DNA from: Prado023 sp963700475
Lineage (GTDB): Bacteria; Actinomycetota; Actinomycetes; S36-B12; CAIYMF01
Assembly: GCA_963700475.1 (NCBI GenBank)
Contig: CAVOXR010000009.1
Span: 186,001 to 250,000 of the forward strand
DNA length: 64,000 nucleotides
Direction: 5' to 3'
The notes beneath the pieces were generated by a model. It ran no database searches. It saw only the letters and a list, made by a program, of their open reading frames with translations, and had not been told where the DNA came from. Shown piece by piece: positions 1 to 8,410 of this stretch. How positions within the stretch are numbered: the stretch's first letter is position 1; every line of letters starts with the position of its first letter. A program made the translations under genes and the position numbers.

Positions 1-175
1 CGGCCACCGGCCCTCCCGGTCGGTCCGCTATCGCGCGGCTCGATCCCGGCTTCGTCCGGCTCTCGGATTGCTCGTTGCTTCGGAAATCCGGACGGATCGG
101 CGTGGGGTCCGCGATCGCACCTGTGGACCGGGTTTCGGCGGCGGACGTGGGCCTCCGGCGGTTATCGTGGAGGGC

Positions 176-1024
176 ATGGAATGGATCCTGATGGCCCTGC
201 TCATCGTCGGCGTCATCCTCGTCATGCAGTCGCGGCAGAAGCAGGCCGCGGCGGGATCGTCCCGGCAGAACAAGGAGCTCGCTGACCGCCGCTGGCAGGC
301 GGTGCGCCGAGTCGCCGAGGAGGACGTGACCCAGCTCGGTCAGCAGATCGCCGACACACCGGTGCCCGAGTCCCTGGACCCCGAGGCCGCTCGCGACTTC
401 GACGACGCCCTCGGCGCCTACGAGCGGGCGAAGGACGCGCTGGCTGCCTCAGCCCACCCGGATGACCTCCAGTGGGTCTCGAAGTCGCTCGACGACGGGC
501 GCTTCGCCCTCGCGAAGCTCGACGCCCGTCGGGAGGGCCGGGAGCTGCCCAGCCGCCGGCCGCCGTGCTTCTTCGACCAGCGCCATGGCCTGTCCGTCGC
601 GGATGCCCAGTGGGCACCGGCCGGGGGAGCGATGCGCGACGTTCCCGTGTGTGCGGCCTGCGACGCTCGCATCAAGGACGGCCTCGACCCGCAGGCCCGC
701 CTCGTCCCGACGGCATCGGGCGACCGTCCCTACTACGAGGCCGGTCCGGAGTACGCGCCCTGGGCGCGCGGATGGTACGCAGGTTCCGGTGCCTACATGA
801 TGAGCAACGTCCTGATGGGCACGATGCTCTTCAATGCGCTCTACCTGCCCCCGGGGTACGACTACTTCGGCGGTGACGGCGGAGGCGGAGGCGATGGGGG
901 CGGTGACGGTGGCGGAGACGCCGGGGGTGACACCGGCGGCGGCTTCGACGGCGGTGGCGGAGATGCCGGCGGCTTCGACGGCGGAGGGTTCGACGGGGGC
1001 GGCTTCGACTTCGGCGGATTCTGA
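176..1024 (+). CDS. Hypothetical membrane-anchored protein with Gly-rich tail
   Basis: No family recognised. The 282-residue product starts with one membrane segment (residues 2-17), followed by a charged, probably helical region and a central part holding a CxxC pair (VCAACDAR) with a nearby PCFFDQRH motif, possibly metal binding. The last ~55 residues are a low-complexity tail of GGGD, GGGF and GFDGG units ending GGF. The ATG at 176 is preferred over an upstream in-frame codon because TATCGT at 163-168 lies 7 nt before it, the leaderless arrangement seen at many genes here. It converges on the MFS transporter gene. Function unknown; the anchor plus tail suggests a surface or envelope role, which is inference only. 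Confidence 0.75.
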   Translation: MEWILMALLIVGVILVMQSRQKQAAAGSSRQNKELADRRWQAVRRVAEEDVTQLGQQIADTPVPESLDPEAARDFDDALGAYERAKDALAASAHPDDLQWVSKSLDDGRFALAKLDARREGRELPSRRPPCFFDQRHGLSVADAQWAPAGGAMRDVPVCAACDARIKDGLDPQARLVPTASGDRPYYEAGPEYAPWARGWYAGSGAYMMSNVLMGTMLFNALYLPPGYDYFGGDGGGGGDGGGDGGGDAGGDTGGGFDGGGGDAGGFDGGGFDGGGFDFGGF

Positions 1025-1099
1025 TCCCACCGGGCGGGCGATCGCCCCTGGATCACGCGAGGCGCCGAGGGGTCCCGAGCCGACGACCCTCGCTTAGCC

Positions 1100-2344
1100 T
1101 CAGCGGACGGGCTCGGGGGTCCGGGACTCCTTGGGCTGGAGGACCTCCGGTTCGGGCATCCGCATGGCGATCAGCACGGCGACGACCAACAGCCCGAGCG
1201 CCGCGACGAGCGCCCGGGTGAATGACCCATCCGGTGTCCGCAGTGCCGACATCACGTAGACGAACACCACCGAGCCCTGGCCGAACAGCTGCATCAGCCC
1301 GTTCGAGGTGCCCTCGGGGGTGGGTCGGGTCACCTCGGCGGCGTACTGGAACCCGATCGGCAGCGCGGAGACCAGGAAGAACCCGAGCACGAATCCCGAG
1401 AGGAGCAGCAGCGATAGGGAGCCGGCCAGCGTGACGCCGACCAACCCGGGGATGGCTCCGGCGAAGGCGAGGACGAGGAAGCGCCGGCGGCGCGCCTGGC
1501 GGTCGGACAGGGCCGGAAGGACGACGGCCCCGATGAGGCCCCCGAGGAGCAGCACGGCACCCAGCGTCCCTGCATCAGCGGGGGAGAACCCGCGGGGCCG
1601 CAGCATCGCCTCAACCCAGGTGGTGAGCCCGTTGAAGACCCCGAGCCCGATGAAGGCGATCGCCAGCACGTACCAGAAGGCCTTCACGCGAAGGGCGTGT
1701 GACAGGCCGTCGAGCACCAGGGCGCGCTCCTCCTGCCCGGGCGGACAGGCCGGGGTGGGTGGGTGCTCCCGGGCCAGGACCAGGAACAGCAGTGCGCTGA
1801 TCGCGGCGATGACCCCGTACACCAGTTGGATCTGACCGATCGGCATCGACTCGATCAGCACCGGGCCGAGCACCATGCCCGCGGCCGTGCCGACCAGGTT
1901 GCCGACAGTCACCACGCCGACCGCTGTTGCCCGCTGGCCGGGCGCGAACCACTGCGCGGGCATCTTCGTCCACGCGTTGAGGAGCAGCGGCTGGGCGGCG
2001 GCGATCCCGAGGGTGGCAGCCATCGCCATCGCGTAGTTGGCACCGGCGAGACCGCGCAGGATCCCGCAGGCCCCCATGATGACCGCCCCGAGCCCGGTGG
2101 CGAATCGGAACCCCCGGGTGTCGATGAGCCACGCAGCCGGCAGCGACAGGGGGATGAACGCCAGCATGAAGACCATCGCGAACGCACCGATGGCCGTGTC
2201 GCTGACCCCGTAGTACGCGGCCGCCTGGCCGGTGATGGGCGCGTAGCCGATCCACAGCGTCTGGATCGTGACGTTGACCAGCGTGAACACCGCCAGCACC
2301 ACCCAGCGGTAGGGATACACGCGGTAGGTGGGTACGCCGGACAT
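1100..2344 (-). CDS. MFS transporter
   Basis: A 414-residue polytopic membrane protein with about 12 predicted membrane helices in two halves, the usual length and layout of the major facilitator superfamily. The loop after helix 2 carries an Asp-Thr-Arg-Gly sequence where MFS motif A is expected, and the central loop between helices 6 and 7 (REHPPTPACPPGQEERAL) is short and hydrophilic. Such proteins move small solutes across the cytoplasmic membrane using ion gradients; the substrate cannot be read from sequence. It stands alone, converging on the upstream Gly-rich protein gene, with no regulator or enzyme nearby to suggest a substrate. Confidence 0.85.
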   Translation of the reverse strand: MSGVPTYRVYPYRWVVLAVFTLVNVTIQTLWIGYAPITGQAAAYYGVSDTAIGAFAMVFMLAFIPLSLPAAWLIDTRGFRFATGLGAVIMGACGILRGLAGANYAMAMAATLGIAAAQPLLLNAWTKMPAQWFAPGQRATAVGVVTVGNLVGTAAGMVLGPVLIESMPIGQIQLVYGVIAAISALLFLVLAREHPPTPACPPGQEERALVLDGLSHALRVKAFWYVLAIAFIGLGVFNGLTTWVEAMLRPRGFSPADAGTLGAVLLLGGLIGAVVLPALSDRQARRRRFLVLAFAGAIPGLVGVTLAGSLSLLLLSGFVLGFFLVSALPIGFQYAAEVTRPTPEGTSNGLMQLFGQGSVVFVYVMSALRTPDGSFTRALVAALGLLVVAVLIAMRMPEPEVLQPKESRTPEPVR

Positions 2345-2465
2345 GAGTGTGAGTGTGCCACCGCCGTCCCCGCGAACTGGTGAGCAGCGGGCCCAACGAC
2401 CGGGTCAGACGGCGACGCACCCGGTCGCGACCGCCCGGTTGCGCGGAAGTCCTCGAGGGTGGGGG

Positions 2466-2558
2466 ATGATTGCGCCCATGGACTCCAACATCGTCAAGAT
2501 CATCGCGCTCGTGCTCATCGTCTGCCTGGTCGGGATGGTCTTCATCGGCTTCTTCTGA
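2466..2558 (+). CDS. Tiny single-pass membrane protein (30 aa)
   Basis: A 30-residue frame, almost wholly one hydrophobic helix (IVKIIALVLIVCLVGMVF). A GAGGG ribosome-binding sequence at 2455-2459 sits 6 nt before the ATG at 2466; an in-frame ATG at 2478 is an alternative. A strong hairpin follows 18 nt after the stop, so it forms a self-contained transcription unit in the gap between the MFS and gapA genes. No family recognised. The good start signal, hydrophobic core and terminator argue that it is real, but the short length leaves doubt. Confidence 0.5.
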   Translation: MIAPMDSNIVKIIALVLIVCLVGMVFIGFF

Positions 2559-2576
2559 TCACCCCCTCACACAACG

Positions 2577-2610
2577 ATGTGGCCGGCCCCCCGAGGGGAG
2601 CCGGCCACAT
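2577..2610. terminator. Strong hairpin terminator, probably bidirectional
   Basis: Perfect 11-bp inverted repeat ATGTGGCCGGC / GCCGGCCACAT around a 12-nt C/G loop. It lies between the end of the tiny plus-strand membrane gene and the end of gapA on the minus strand, so it can serve both. There is no long T run, as is common in high-GC Actinomycetota. Confidence 0.8.
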
Positions 2611-2627
2611 CACGTGGTGCAGGTGGG

Positions 2628-3641
2628 TCAGTCGGCCAGGTCCGCGCCGACGACGTTGATCATGTCGACCACCTTGTTGCTGTAGCCCCACTCGTTGTCG
2701 TACCAGGCCACGAGCTTGACGAACGTCGAGTCCAGCGCGATGCCGGCTTCTGCGTCGAAGACCGAGGTCATGGCCTCGCCGCGGAAGTCGGTCGAGACGA
2801 CCTTGTCCTCGGTGTAGCCCAGGACGCCCTTCATCGGGCCCTCGGAGGCAGCCTTCATCGCGGCCTTGATCTCGTCGTACGAGGCCGGCTTCTCCAGCTC
2901 GACAGTCAGGTCGACAACCGAGACGTCCGAGGTCGGGACGCGGAACGCCATGCCGGTCAGCTTGCCGTTGAGCTCGGGCAGGACCTTGCCGACGGCCTTG
3001 GCCGCACCGGTGGAGGACGGGATGATGTTCTCCAGGATGCCGCGGCCACCGCGCCAGTCCTTCATCGACGGGCCGTCAACGGTCTTCTGCGTCGCGGTCG
3101 CCGCGTGCACGGTGGTCATCAGGCCACGCTTGATGCCGAAGTTGTCGTGGATGACCTTGGCGATGGGAGCCAGGCAGTTGGTGGTGCAGGATGCGTTGGA
3201 GATGATCGCCTGGCCCGCGTAGCTGTCGGAGTTCACGCCGAACACGAACATCGGGGTGTCGTCCTTCGACGGCGCGGACAGGATGACCTTCTTCGCGCCG
3301 GCCTCGAGGTGCTTCGACGCCGATGCGTTGTCCAGGAACAGGCCCGTGGACTCCACCACGACCTCGGCGCCCACGTCGCCCCACGCCAGGGCGGCGGGGT
3401 CGCGCTCGGCCGTCAGGCGGATCGTGTTTCCGTTGACGATGAGGTTCGAGCCCTCAACCGAGACGTCGCCCTTGAACCGGCCGTGCACCGAGTCGTACTT
3501 GAGCATGTAGGCCAAGTACGCGGGGTCGAGCAGGTCGTTGATCCCAACCACCTGGATCGTGTCCGGGTAGTTCTGGACGGCAGCACGGAACACCATCCGG
3601 CCGATCCGGCCGAATCCGTTGATGCCTACCTTGATAGTCAT
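2628..3641 (-). CDS. gapA: Glyceraldehyde-3-phosphate dehydrogenase, type I
   Basis: Glycolytic enzyme converting glyceraldehyde 3-phosphate, NAD+ and phosphate to 1,3-bisphosphoglycerate in the cytoplasm. The 337-residue product has the NAD-binding start KVGINGFGRIGR, the active-site SNASCTTNCLAP with the catalytic Cys, and a C-terminal WYDNEWGYS typical of the family. The start at 3641 is preferred over an in-frame codon 12 codons upstream because of homology and a GGAAGGGAAA ribosome-binding sequence just before it. A TAGTGT box (minus strand, 3687-3692) is a likely -10 element. Usual partners pgk and tpiA are not in the window. Confidence 0.97.
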   Translation of the reverse strand: MTIKVGINGFGRIGRMVFRAAVQNYPDTIQVVGINDLLDPAYLAYMLKYDSVHGRFKGDVSVEGSNLIVNGNTIRLTAERDPAALAWGDVGAEVVVESTGLFLDNASASKHLEAGAKKVILSAPSKDDTPMFVFGVNSDSYAGQAIISNASCTTNCLAPIAKVIHDNFGIKRGLMTTVHAATATQKTVDGPSMKDWRGGRGILENIIPSSTGAAKAVGKVLPELNGKLTGMAFRVPTSDVSVVDLTVELEKPASYDEIKAAMKAASEGPMKGVLGYTEDKVVSTDFRGEAMTSVFDAEAGIALDSTFVKLVAWYDNEWGYSNKVVDMINVVGADLAD

Positions 3642-3774
3642 GTGTTTCCCTTCCATCGGGTGCGGGGGCGTGTGCAAGCACCGGCCACACTACTAGCCAC
3701 CGATGGGCATCGCCTGCTGGCCGAATGGCCTCCCGGAGGCCGTCCGATGAACGCGGGCGGACGCTGCTGCGTGC

Positions 3775-4086
3775 TCAGGACGTGCTGGTCGTGGGGTAGT
3801 AGCGCTGGTAGTCGGTCCGCCGGTTGTAGCCACCGCCGTAGGACCCGATATCGAGGAAGAACGCGAAGCCCACGAAGACCCACTCGAAGCCCGACACCCC
3901 CCCGGAGGTCCACCACGAGATCAGCACGTACGTCAACGTGGTGTAGGGGACCAGGAAGAAGCCGATGAGGGGGATCACCCAGGATCCGTCGAAGGCCTTC
4001 GTGATCTCATCGTTGAACAGGGCCATCAGGGCAAGTGCCAGTCGGGGGGCGAAGGCGCCGAGCAGCAGGACGAAGCAACCGCACAT
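3775..4086 (-). CDS. Small polytopic membrane protein
   Basis: 103 residues with three predicted membrane helices (about 2-24, 35-60 and 67-85) and a Tyr/Gly/Arg-rich C-terminal tail (GGGYNRRTDYQRYY). An AGGAG ribosome-binding sequence lies 7 nt upstream of the ATG. It lies on the minus strand upstream of gapA but is separated from it by about 130 nt holding a small GC hairpin (3727-3741) and the probable gapA promoter, so it is likely its own unit. No function can be assigned. Confidence 0.7.
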   Translation of the reverse strand: MCGCFVLLLGAFAPRLALALMALFNDEITKAFDGSWVIPLIGFFLVPYTTLTYVLISWWTSGGVSGFEWVFVGFAFFLDIGSYGGGYNRRTDYQRYYPTTSTS

Positions 4087-4224
4087 GAGGGACTCCTAGT
4101 CACCGGGTGATGCGCCACACCGTAGCCACTGGGAGCCTGCGTCGCGCGCAGGCGCGCAGGCGGTAGCGTGGCCGCCGCCAACGACACCTGCACCGCGACC
4201 CACGCACGACACCGGAGGATGCAC

Positions 4225-4941
4225 ATGCCCGAGCTGAGGTTCCGCAGCGACATCACCGTCGAACTCGTGAAGCATGCTGCCAGCGACGCCGACGTGATCT
4301 GGGCGGCCCGGGTGTCGACCAAGGGCGAGCAGTCGCTGGAGGATCTCGAGGCGGACCCCGCCAAGTCCTCGGGGCTGATCAACTACCTCATGCGCGATCG
4401 CCACGGGTCGCCGTTCGAGCACTCGTCGATGACCTTCTTCGTGCAGGCCCCGATCTTCATGTGGCGCGAGCACTTCCGGCACCGCATCGCCTCGTACAAC
4501 GAGGAATCGGGCCGCTACAAGGTCCTCGAGCCCACGTTCTACGTCCCCGCACCCGAGCGCAAGCTGGTCCAGGTGGGCAAGCCCGGGTCGTATGAGTTCG
4601 TCGACGGAACGCCGCAGCAGTACGAGATCGTCCGCGCCGAGACGGAGACCGCATGCCGCTCTGCTTACGCCGCCTACGAGACGATGCTCGAGGCCGGAGT
4701 GGCCCGTGAGGTGGCCCGGATCGTGCTGCCCCTGACGATCTACTCCTCGGCGTACGTGACCATGAACGCCCGCGCGATGATGAACTTCCTGTCCCTGCGC
4801 AAGCACAGCGACGACGCGCGCTTCCCGAGCTTCCCGCAGCGCGAGATCGAGATGGTCGCCGAGCGCTACGAGGAGGAGTGGGCGCGGCTCATGCCGCTGA
4901 CCCACGCCGCGTTCGTGGCCAACGGTCGCGTCGCCCCGTAG
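4225..4941 (+). CDS. thyX: FAD-dependent thymidylate synthase ThyX
   Basis: Makes dTMP from dUMP using methylene-tetrahydrofolate and FAD/NADPH. The 238-residue product contains the diagnostic ThyX motif RHRIASYNEESGRY, with the RHR-x7-S signature involved in flavin and dUMP binding, followed by the family C-terminus with RAMMNFLSLR. A GGAGG at 4214-4218 placed 6 nt before the ATG fixes the start at 4225 over upstream in-frame codons. TAGCGT at 4164-4169 is a candidate -10 box. It is followed after 23 nt by an F420-ligase-like gene with its own leaderless signal. ThyX differs from the ThyA type by not producing dihydrofolate. Confidence 0.96.
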   Translation: MPELRFRSDITVELVKHAASDADVIWAARVSTKGEQSLEDLEADPAKSSGLINYLMRDRHGSPFEHSSMTFFVQAPIFMWREHFRHRIASYNEESGRYKVLEPTFYVPAPERKLVQVGKPGSYEFVDGTPQQYEIVRAETETACRSAYAAYETMLEAGVAREVARIVLPLTIYSSAYVTMNARAMMNFLSLRKHSDDARFPSFPQREIEMVAERYEEEWARLMPLTHAAFVANGRVAP

Positions 4942-4964
4942 TCCAGCCCGGTAGTCTCGTGGGC

Positions 4965-5651
4965 GTGACAGCGATCTCCACGCGGACAGTGAACGGGCGC
5001 ACCTACCGACGCGATCCGGTCAAGACCCACAAGGTCGGGATCGGCGAGGACCTGGGTGGGGTGATCGCCCTGTACGCCGCCGAACGCATCACCCCGCAGA
5101 CCACCCTCTGCCTGTCGCAGAAGTTCGTCTCGATCTGCAACGGCGACGTCCGGCACATCGACGACGTGAAGGACAGCTGGCTGGCGCGGCTCATCGTCAA
5201 GTACGTGCAGAAGAACGACAACGGTGACATCGGCTACAGCCACCCCAAGAAGATGCAGGTCGCGATCGACGAGGCCGGGTACCCGCGCATGATCGCTGCG
5301 GTGATCGGCGGCGGGATAGGCAAGTTCGTGCTCCGCCGCAACGGCGACTTCTATCGGATCGCCGGCAACCACATCTCCGAGATCGACGGGTTCAACCCCG
5401 ACGCGATGCCGCCGTTCGACCAGTACGCCATGCTGCCCTCGAAGCACCCCGACGCCATCTGCCAGGAGCTCGCCCAACGCTTCGGGTGCGCGGCGTACAT
5501 CATCGACGGCAACAACATCAACGTCGAGGTCGTCGGGCGCAGTGTCAACCTGCCGATGTCCGACGCCGACGCCCGCGAGGTGATGCTGGACAACCCCATG
5601 GGACAGGGCGACGAGCTGACCCCGGTGTTCCTGATCACGCCGGAGGACTGA
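4965..5651 (+). CDS. Coenzyme F420-0:L-glutamate ligase-like protein
   Basis: 228 residues resembling the CofE/FbiB ligase family that adds glutamate to F420-0. The N-terminal IGEDLGGVIALYAAERIT and LCLSQKFVSICNGD stretches match the conserved GDdL and Q-K-V-S regions, and a VIGGGIGK segment follows. It is far shorter than fused FbiB proteins, and no other F420 genes are present, so it may belong to a side branch acting on another acceptor. The GTG start at 4965 is supported by TAGTCT at 4952-4957, 7 nt upstream (leaderless). It sits between thyX and dapA. Family assignment is fairly good; substrate is unknown. Confidence 0.7.
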   Translation: MTAISTRTVNGRTYRRDPVKTHKVGIGEDLGGVIALYAAERITPQTTLCLSQKFVSICNGDVRHIDDVKDSWLARLIVKYVQKNDNGDIGYSHPKKMQVAIDEAGYPRMIAAVIGGGIGKFVLRRNGDFYRIAGNHISEIDGFNPDAMPPFDQYAMLPSKHPDAICQELAQRFGCAAYIIDGNNINVEVVGRSVNLPMSDADAREVMLDNPMGQGDELTPVFLITPED

Positions 5652-5707
5652 GGGCTCGACGGCGGCGCGTCGGCGCGAGGTGGCCGCCGGGCCGCTACCG
5701 TGTGGGC

Positions 5708-6616
5708 ATGGCATCCGACCCCACCCGCCCTGCCCCGTTCGGCCACATGCTGACCGCGATGGCCACCCCGTTCACAGACGAGGGGGAGGTGGACTACGAC
5801 GGCGTCGCCCGTCTGGCGACCCACCTCGTCGACACGGGGAACGACGGGCTGATCGTGAACGGCACGACAGGGGAGTCGCCGACGCTGCGCGACTCGGAGA
5901 AGATCGCCTCGCTCAAGGTGGTGCTGGAGGCCGTGGGTGACCGCGCCACAGTCATCACCGGCGCCAGCAACAACGACACCAGGCACTCCATCGACATCGC
6001 CCGCGCCGCCCAGGACGCCGGGGCGCACGGGCTTCTGCTCGTGACCCCCTACTACAACAAGCCGCCGCAGGCGGGGATCGCGGCGCACTTCCTGGCGATC
6101 GCCGACGCCACCGACCTGCCGATCATGACCTACGACATCCCCGGGCGGACCGGTGTCCCGATCGAGTCCGACACGTTCGCGCGGATCGCCGAGCACCCCC
6201 GGATCGTGGCCAACAAGGACGCCAAGGCCGACCTCGCTGCCGCCGCGTCGGTGATCGCGAGCACCGACCTGGCCTGGTACTCCGGCGACGACGCCCTCAC
6301 CCTGCCGCTGCTCTCCGTCGGAGCCGTCGGGGTGGTCTCGGTCGTGGGGCATGTCCTGAGCGAGCGGATCGCCGAGATGATGGCCGCACACCGGGCCGGG
6401 GATGTCGCTCGCGCCACCGAGCTGAACGCGTCGATGATCCCGGCCTACGTGGGGATCTTCCGCACCCAGGGAGTGATCATGGCCAAGGCGGCGCTGCGCG
6501 AGCTCGGGCTGCCCTCCGGGCCGGTGCGCCTCCCACTCGTCGATGCCACACCCGCGCAGGTGGCCACCCTGCGGGCCGACCTTGCCGCCGCCGGGGTGGC
6601 GGGATTCGACGCGTGA
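5708..6616 (+). CDS. dapA: 4-hydroxy-tetrahydrodipicolinate synthase
   Basis: Condenses pyruvate with aspartate semialdehyde, the first committed step to diaminopimelate and lysine. The 302-residue TIM-barrel protein shows the pyruvate-binding NGTTGESPTL, the catalytic Tyr region TYDIPGRTGV, and the Schiff-base Lys within IVANKDAKAD. The ATG at 5708 follows a TACCGT box (5696-5701) by 6 nt, a leaderless arrangement. Its TGA overlaps the GTG of the RNase J gene, a dapA-rnj coupling common in Actinomycetota. dapF, a later step of the pathway, lies at 23.7 kb in the same window. Confidence 0.97.
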   Translation: MASDPTRPAPFGHMLTAMATPFTDEGEVDYDGVARLATHLVDTGNDGLIVNGTTGESPTLRDSEKIASLKVVLEAVGDRATVITGASNNDTRHSIDIARAAQDAGAHGLLLVTPYYNKPPQAGIAAHFLAIADATDLPIMTYDIPGRTGVPIESDTFARIAEHPRIVANKDAKADLAAAASVIASTDLAWYSGDDALTLPLLSVGAVGVVSVVGHVLSERIAEMMAAHRAGDVARATELNASMIPAYVGIFRTQGVIMAKAALRELGLPSGPVRLPLVDATPAQVATLRADLAAAGVAGFDA

Positions 6617-8298
6617 GGCCGGGTCACCACGAGCTGCCGGAGCCGGCAGCGCTCGAGCCCGGGATCCTTCGGATTGTCGCCCTGGGCGGGATCGGCGAGA
6701 TCGGGCGGAACATGGCCGTCCTGGAGATCGATGGCCGGCTGCTGGTCGTCGACTGCGGGGTGCTCTTCCCCGAGGAGTCCCAGCCCGGCGTGGACCTCAT
6801 CCTCCCGGACTTCTCCTACATCGCCGACCGACTGGCCGATGTGGAGGCGATCGTCCTCACGCACGGCCACGAGGACCACATCGGGGCAGTGCCGTTCCTC
6901 CTCCGGTTGCGATCGGACATCCCCCTTCTGGGGTCGCGCCTCACGCTGGCGATGGTCGAGGCCAAGCTCCGCGAGCACCGGATCACGGCCTACACGCTGG
7001 AGGTCCGGGAGGGGCAGCGCGAACGACTGGGACCCTTCGAGTGCGAGTTCTTCGCCGTCAACCACTCCATCCCCGACGCGATGGCGGTCGGCATCCGGAC
7101 CTCAGCCGGGACCGTGCTGCACACCGGCGACTTCAAGATGGACCAGCTGCCCCTGGACGGCCGGATCACGGACCTGCGGGGGCTGGCCCGCCTGGCGGAG
7201 GAGGGGATCGACCTGGCGATGGTCGACTCGACCAATGCCGAGGTTCCCGGGTTCGTGCCCGCCGAGGCGGACATCGCTCCTGTGCTGGACAAGGTCTTCC
7301 ACCGTGCCAGGGGCAGGATCATCGTTGCCAGCTTCGCCTCGCACGTGCACCGGATCCAGCAGGTCCTGGACACGACGGCGGCACATGGCCGCAAGGCGGC
7401 CTTCGTCGGGCGCTCGATGGTGCGCAACATGGGCGTGGCCCGGGACCTCGGGTACCTGACGATTCCGCCCGGGCTCCTCGTGAAGGCCGACGACCTGGTC
7501 GGGCTGCCCGACGATGAGGTCGTGCTGATCTGCACCGGCTCGCAGGGGGAGCCGATGGCCGCGCTGTCGCGGATCGCCAACGGCGACCACGCCATCACGG
7601 TGGGGGAGGGCGACACGGTGATCCTGGCCTCGTCGCTCATCCCCGGCAACGAGAACCCGGTGAACCGCGTGATCAACGGCTTGACCCGCTGGGGCGCGGA
7701 CGTCGTGCACAAGGGCAACGCGCTGGTGCACGTCTCTGGGCACGCGTCGGCTGGCGAGCTCCTCTACTTCTACAACCTGCTCACCCCGGCCAACGTGATG
7801 CCCGTGCACGGGGAGCCGCGCCACCTGCGTGCCAATGCGTCCCTCGCGGTGCGTACCGGTGTCCCGGCCGATCGGGTCCTGATCGCCGAGGACGGGGTCG
7901 TGGTCGACCTCGTCGACGGTCGGGCCTCGATCGTCGGGGCGGTCCCGTGCGGCCACGTGTACGTGGACGGCTCGTCGGTGGGCGACATCACCGAGGCCTC
8001 GCTCAAGGATCGCCGGATCCTCGGGGAGGAGGGCTTCATCTCGGTGTTCGTCGTCGTGGACCTCGACTCCAGCCTGGTCGTCGCCGGACCCGAGCTGCAC
8101 GCACGGGGCTTCGCCGAGGACGACGAGATCTTCCGCGACGTCCTGCCGCAGGTCACCCGTGCACTGGAGGAGGCGCTGCACCACGGCGGCACCGACGTGT
8201 ACGCCCTCGAGCAGGTCGTGCGTCGTCAGGTGGGGCGGTGGGTGAGCTCCACGCATCGCCGCCGGCCGATGATCGTCCCGGTGGTCGTCGAGGTCTGA
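6613..8298 (+). CDS. rnj: Ribonuclease J
   Basis: Metallo-beta-lactamase/beta-CASP nuclease with 5'-exo and endoribonuclease activity in mRNA decay and rRNA maturation. The 561-residue product carries the zinc motif THGHEDHIGA near residue 80, the beta-CASP domain in the middle (CTGSQGEP near residue 300), a PVHGEPRHL motif near 400 and a C-terminal domain, the normal RNase J layout. The GTG at 6613 overlaps the dapA stop (GTGA), implying translational coupling to dapA. Nothing is missing. Confidence 0.96.
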   Translation: MRPGHHELPEPAALEPGILRIVALGGIGEIGRNMAVLEIDGRLLVVDCGVLFPEESQPGVDLILPDFSYIADRLADVEAIVLTHGHEDHIGAVPFLLRLRSDIPLLGSRLTLAMVEAKLREHRITAYTLEVREGQRERLGPFECEFFAVNHSIPDAMAVGIRTSAGTVLHTGDFKMDQLPLDGRITDLRGLARLAEEGIDLAMVDSTNAEVPGFVPAEADIAPVLDKVFHRARGRIIVASFASHVHRIQQVLDTTAAHGRKAAFVGRSMVRNMGVARDLGYLTIPPGLLVKADDLVGLPDDEVVLICTGSQGEPMAALSRIANGDHAITVGEGDTVILASSLIPGNENPVNRVINGLTRWGADVVHKGNALVHVSGHASAGELLYFYNLLTPANVMPVHGEPRHLRANASLAVRTGVPADRVLIAEDGVVVDLVDGRASIVGAVPCGHVYVDGSSVGDITEASLKDRRILGEEGFISVFVVVDLDSSLVVAGPELHARGFAEDDEIFRDVLPQVTRALEEALHHGGTDVYALEQVVRRQVGRWVSSTHRRRPMIVPVVVEV

Positions 8299-8410
8299 CC
8301 GACGCGGCCCGGTGTGGGCATCTGGGCGGGAGTCGGCCACCAGCACGACACGAACGCCGGCCGAGTCGGGGACGGCCTCGGGGAGGCCCCGCCCCCGGTA
8401 GCCTCGCGGC

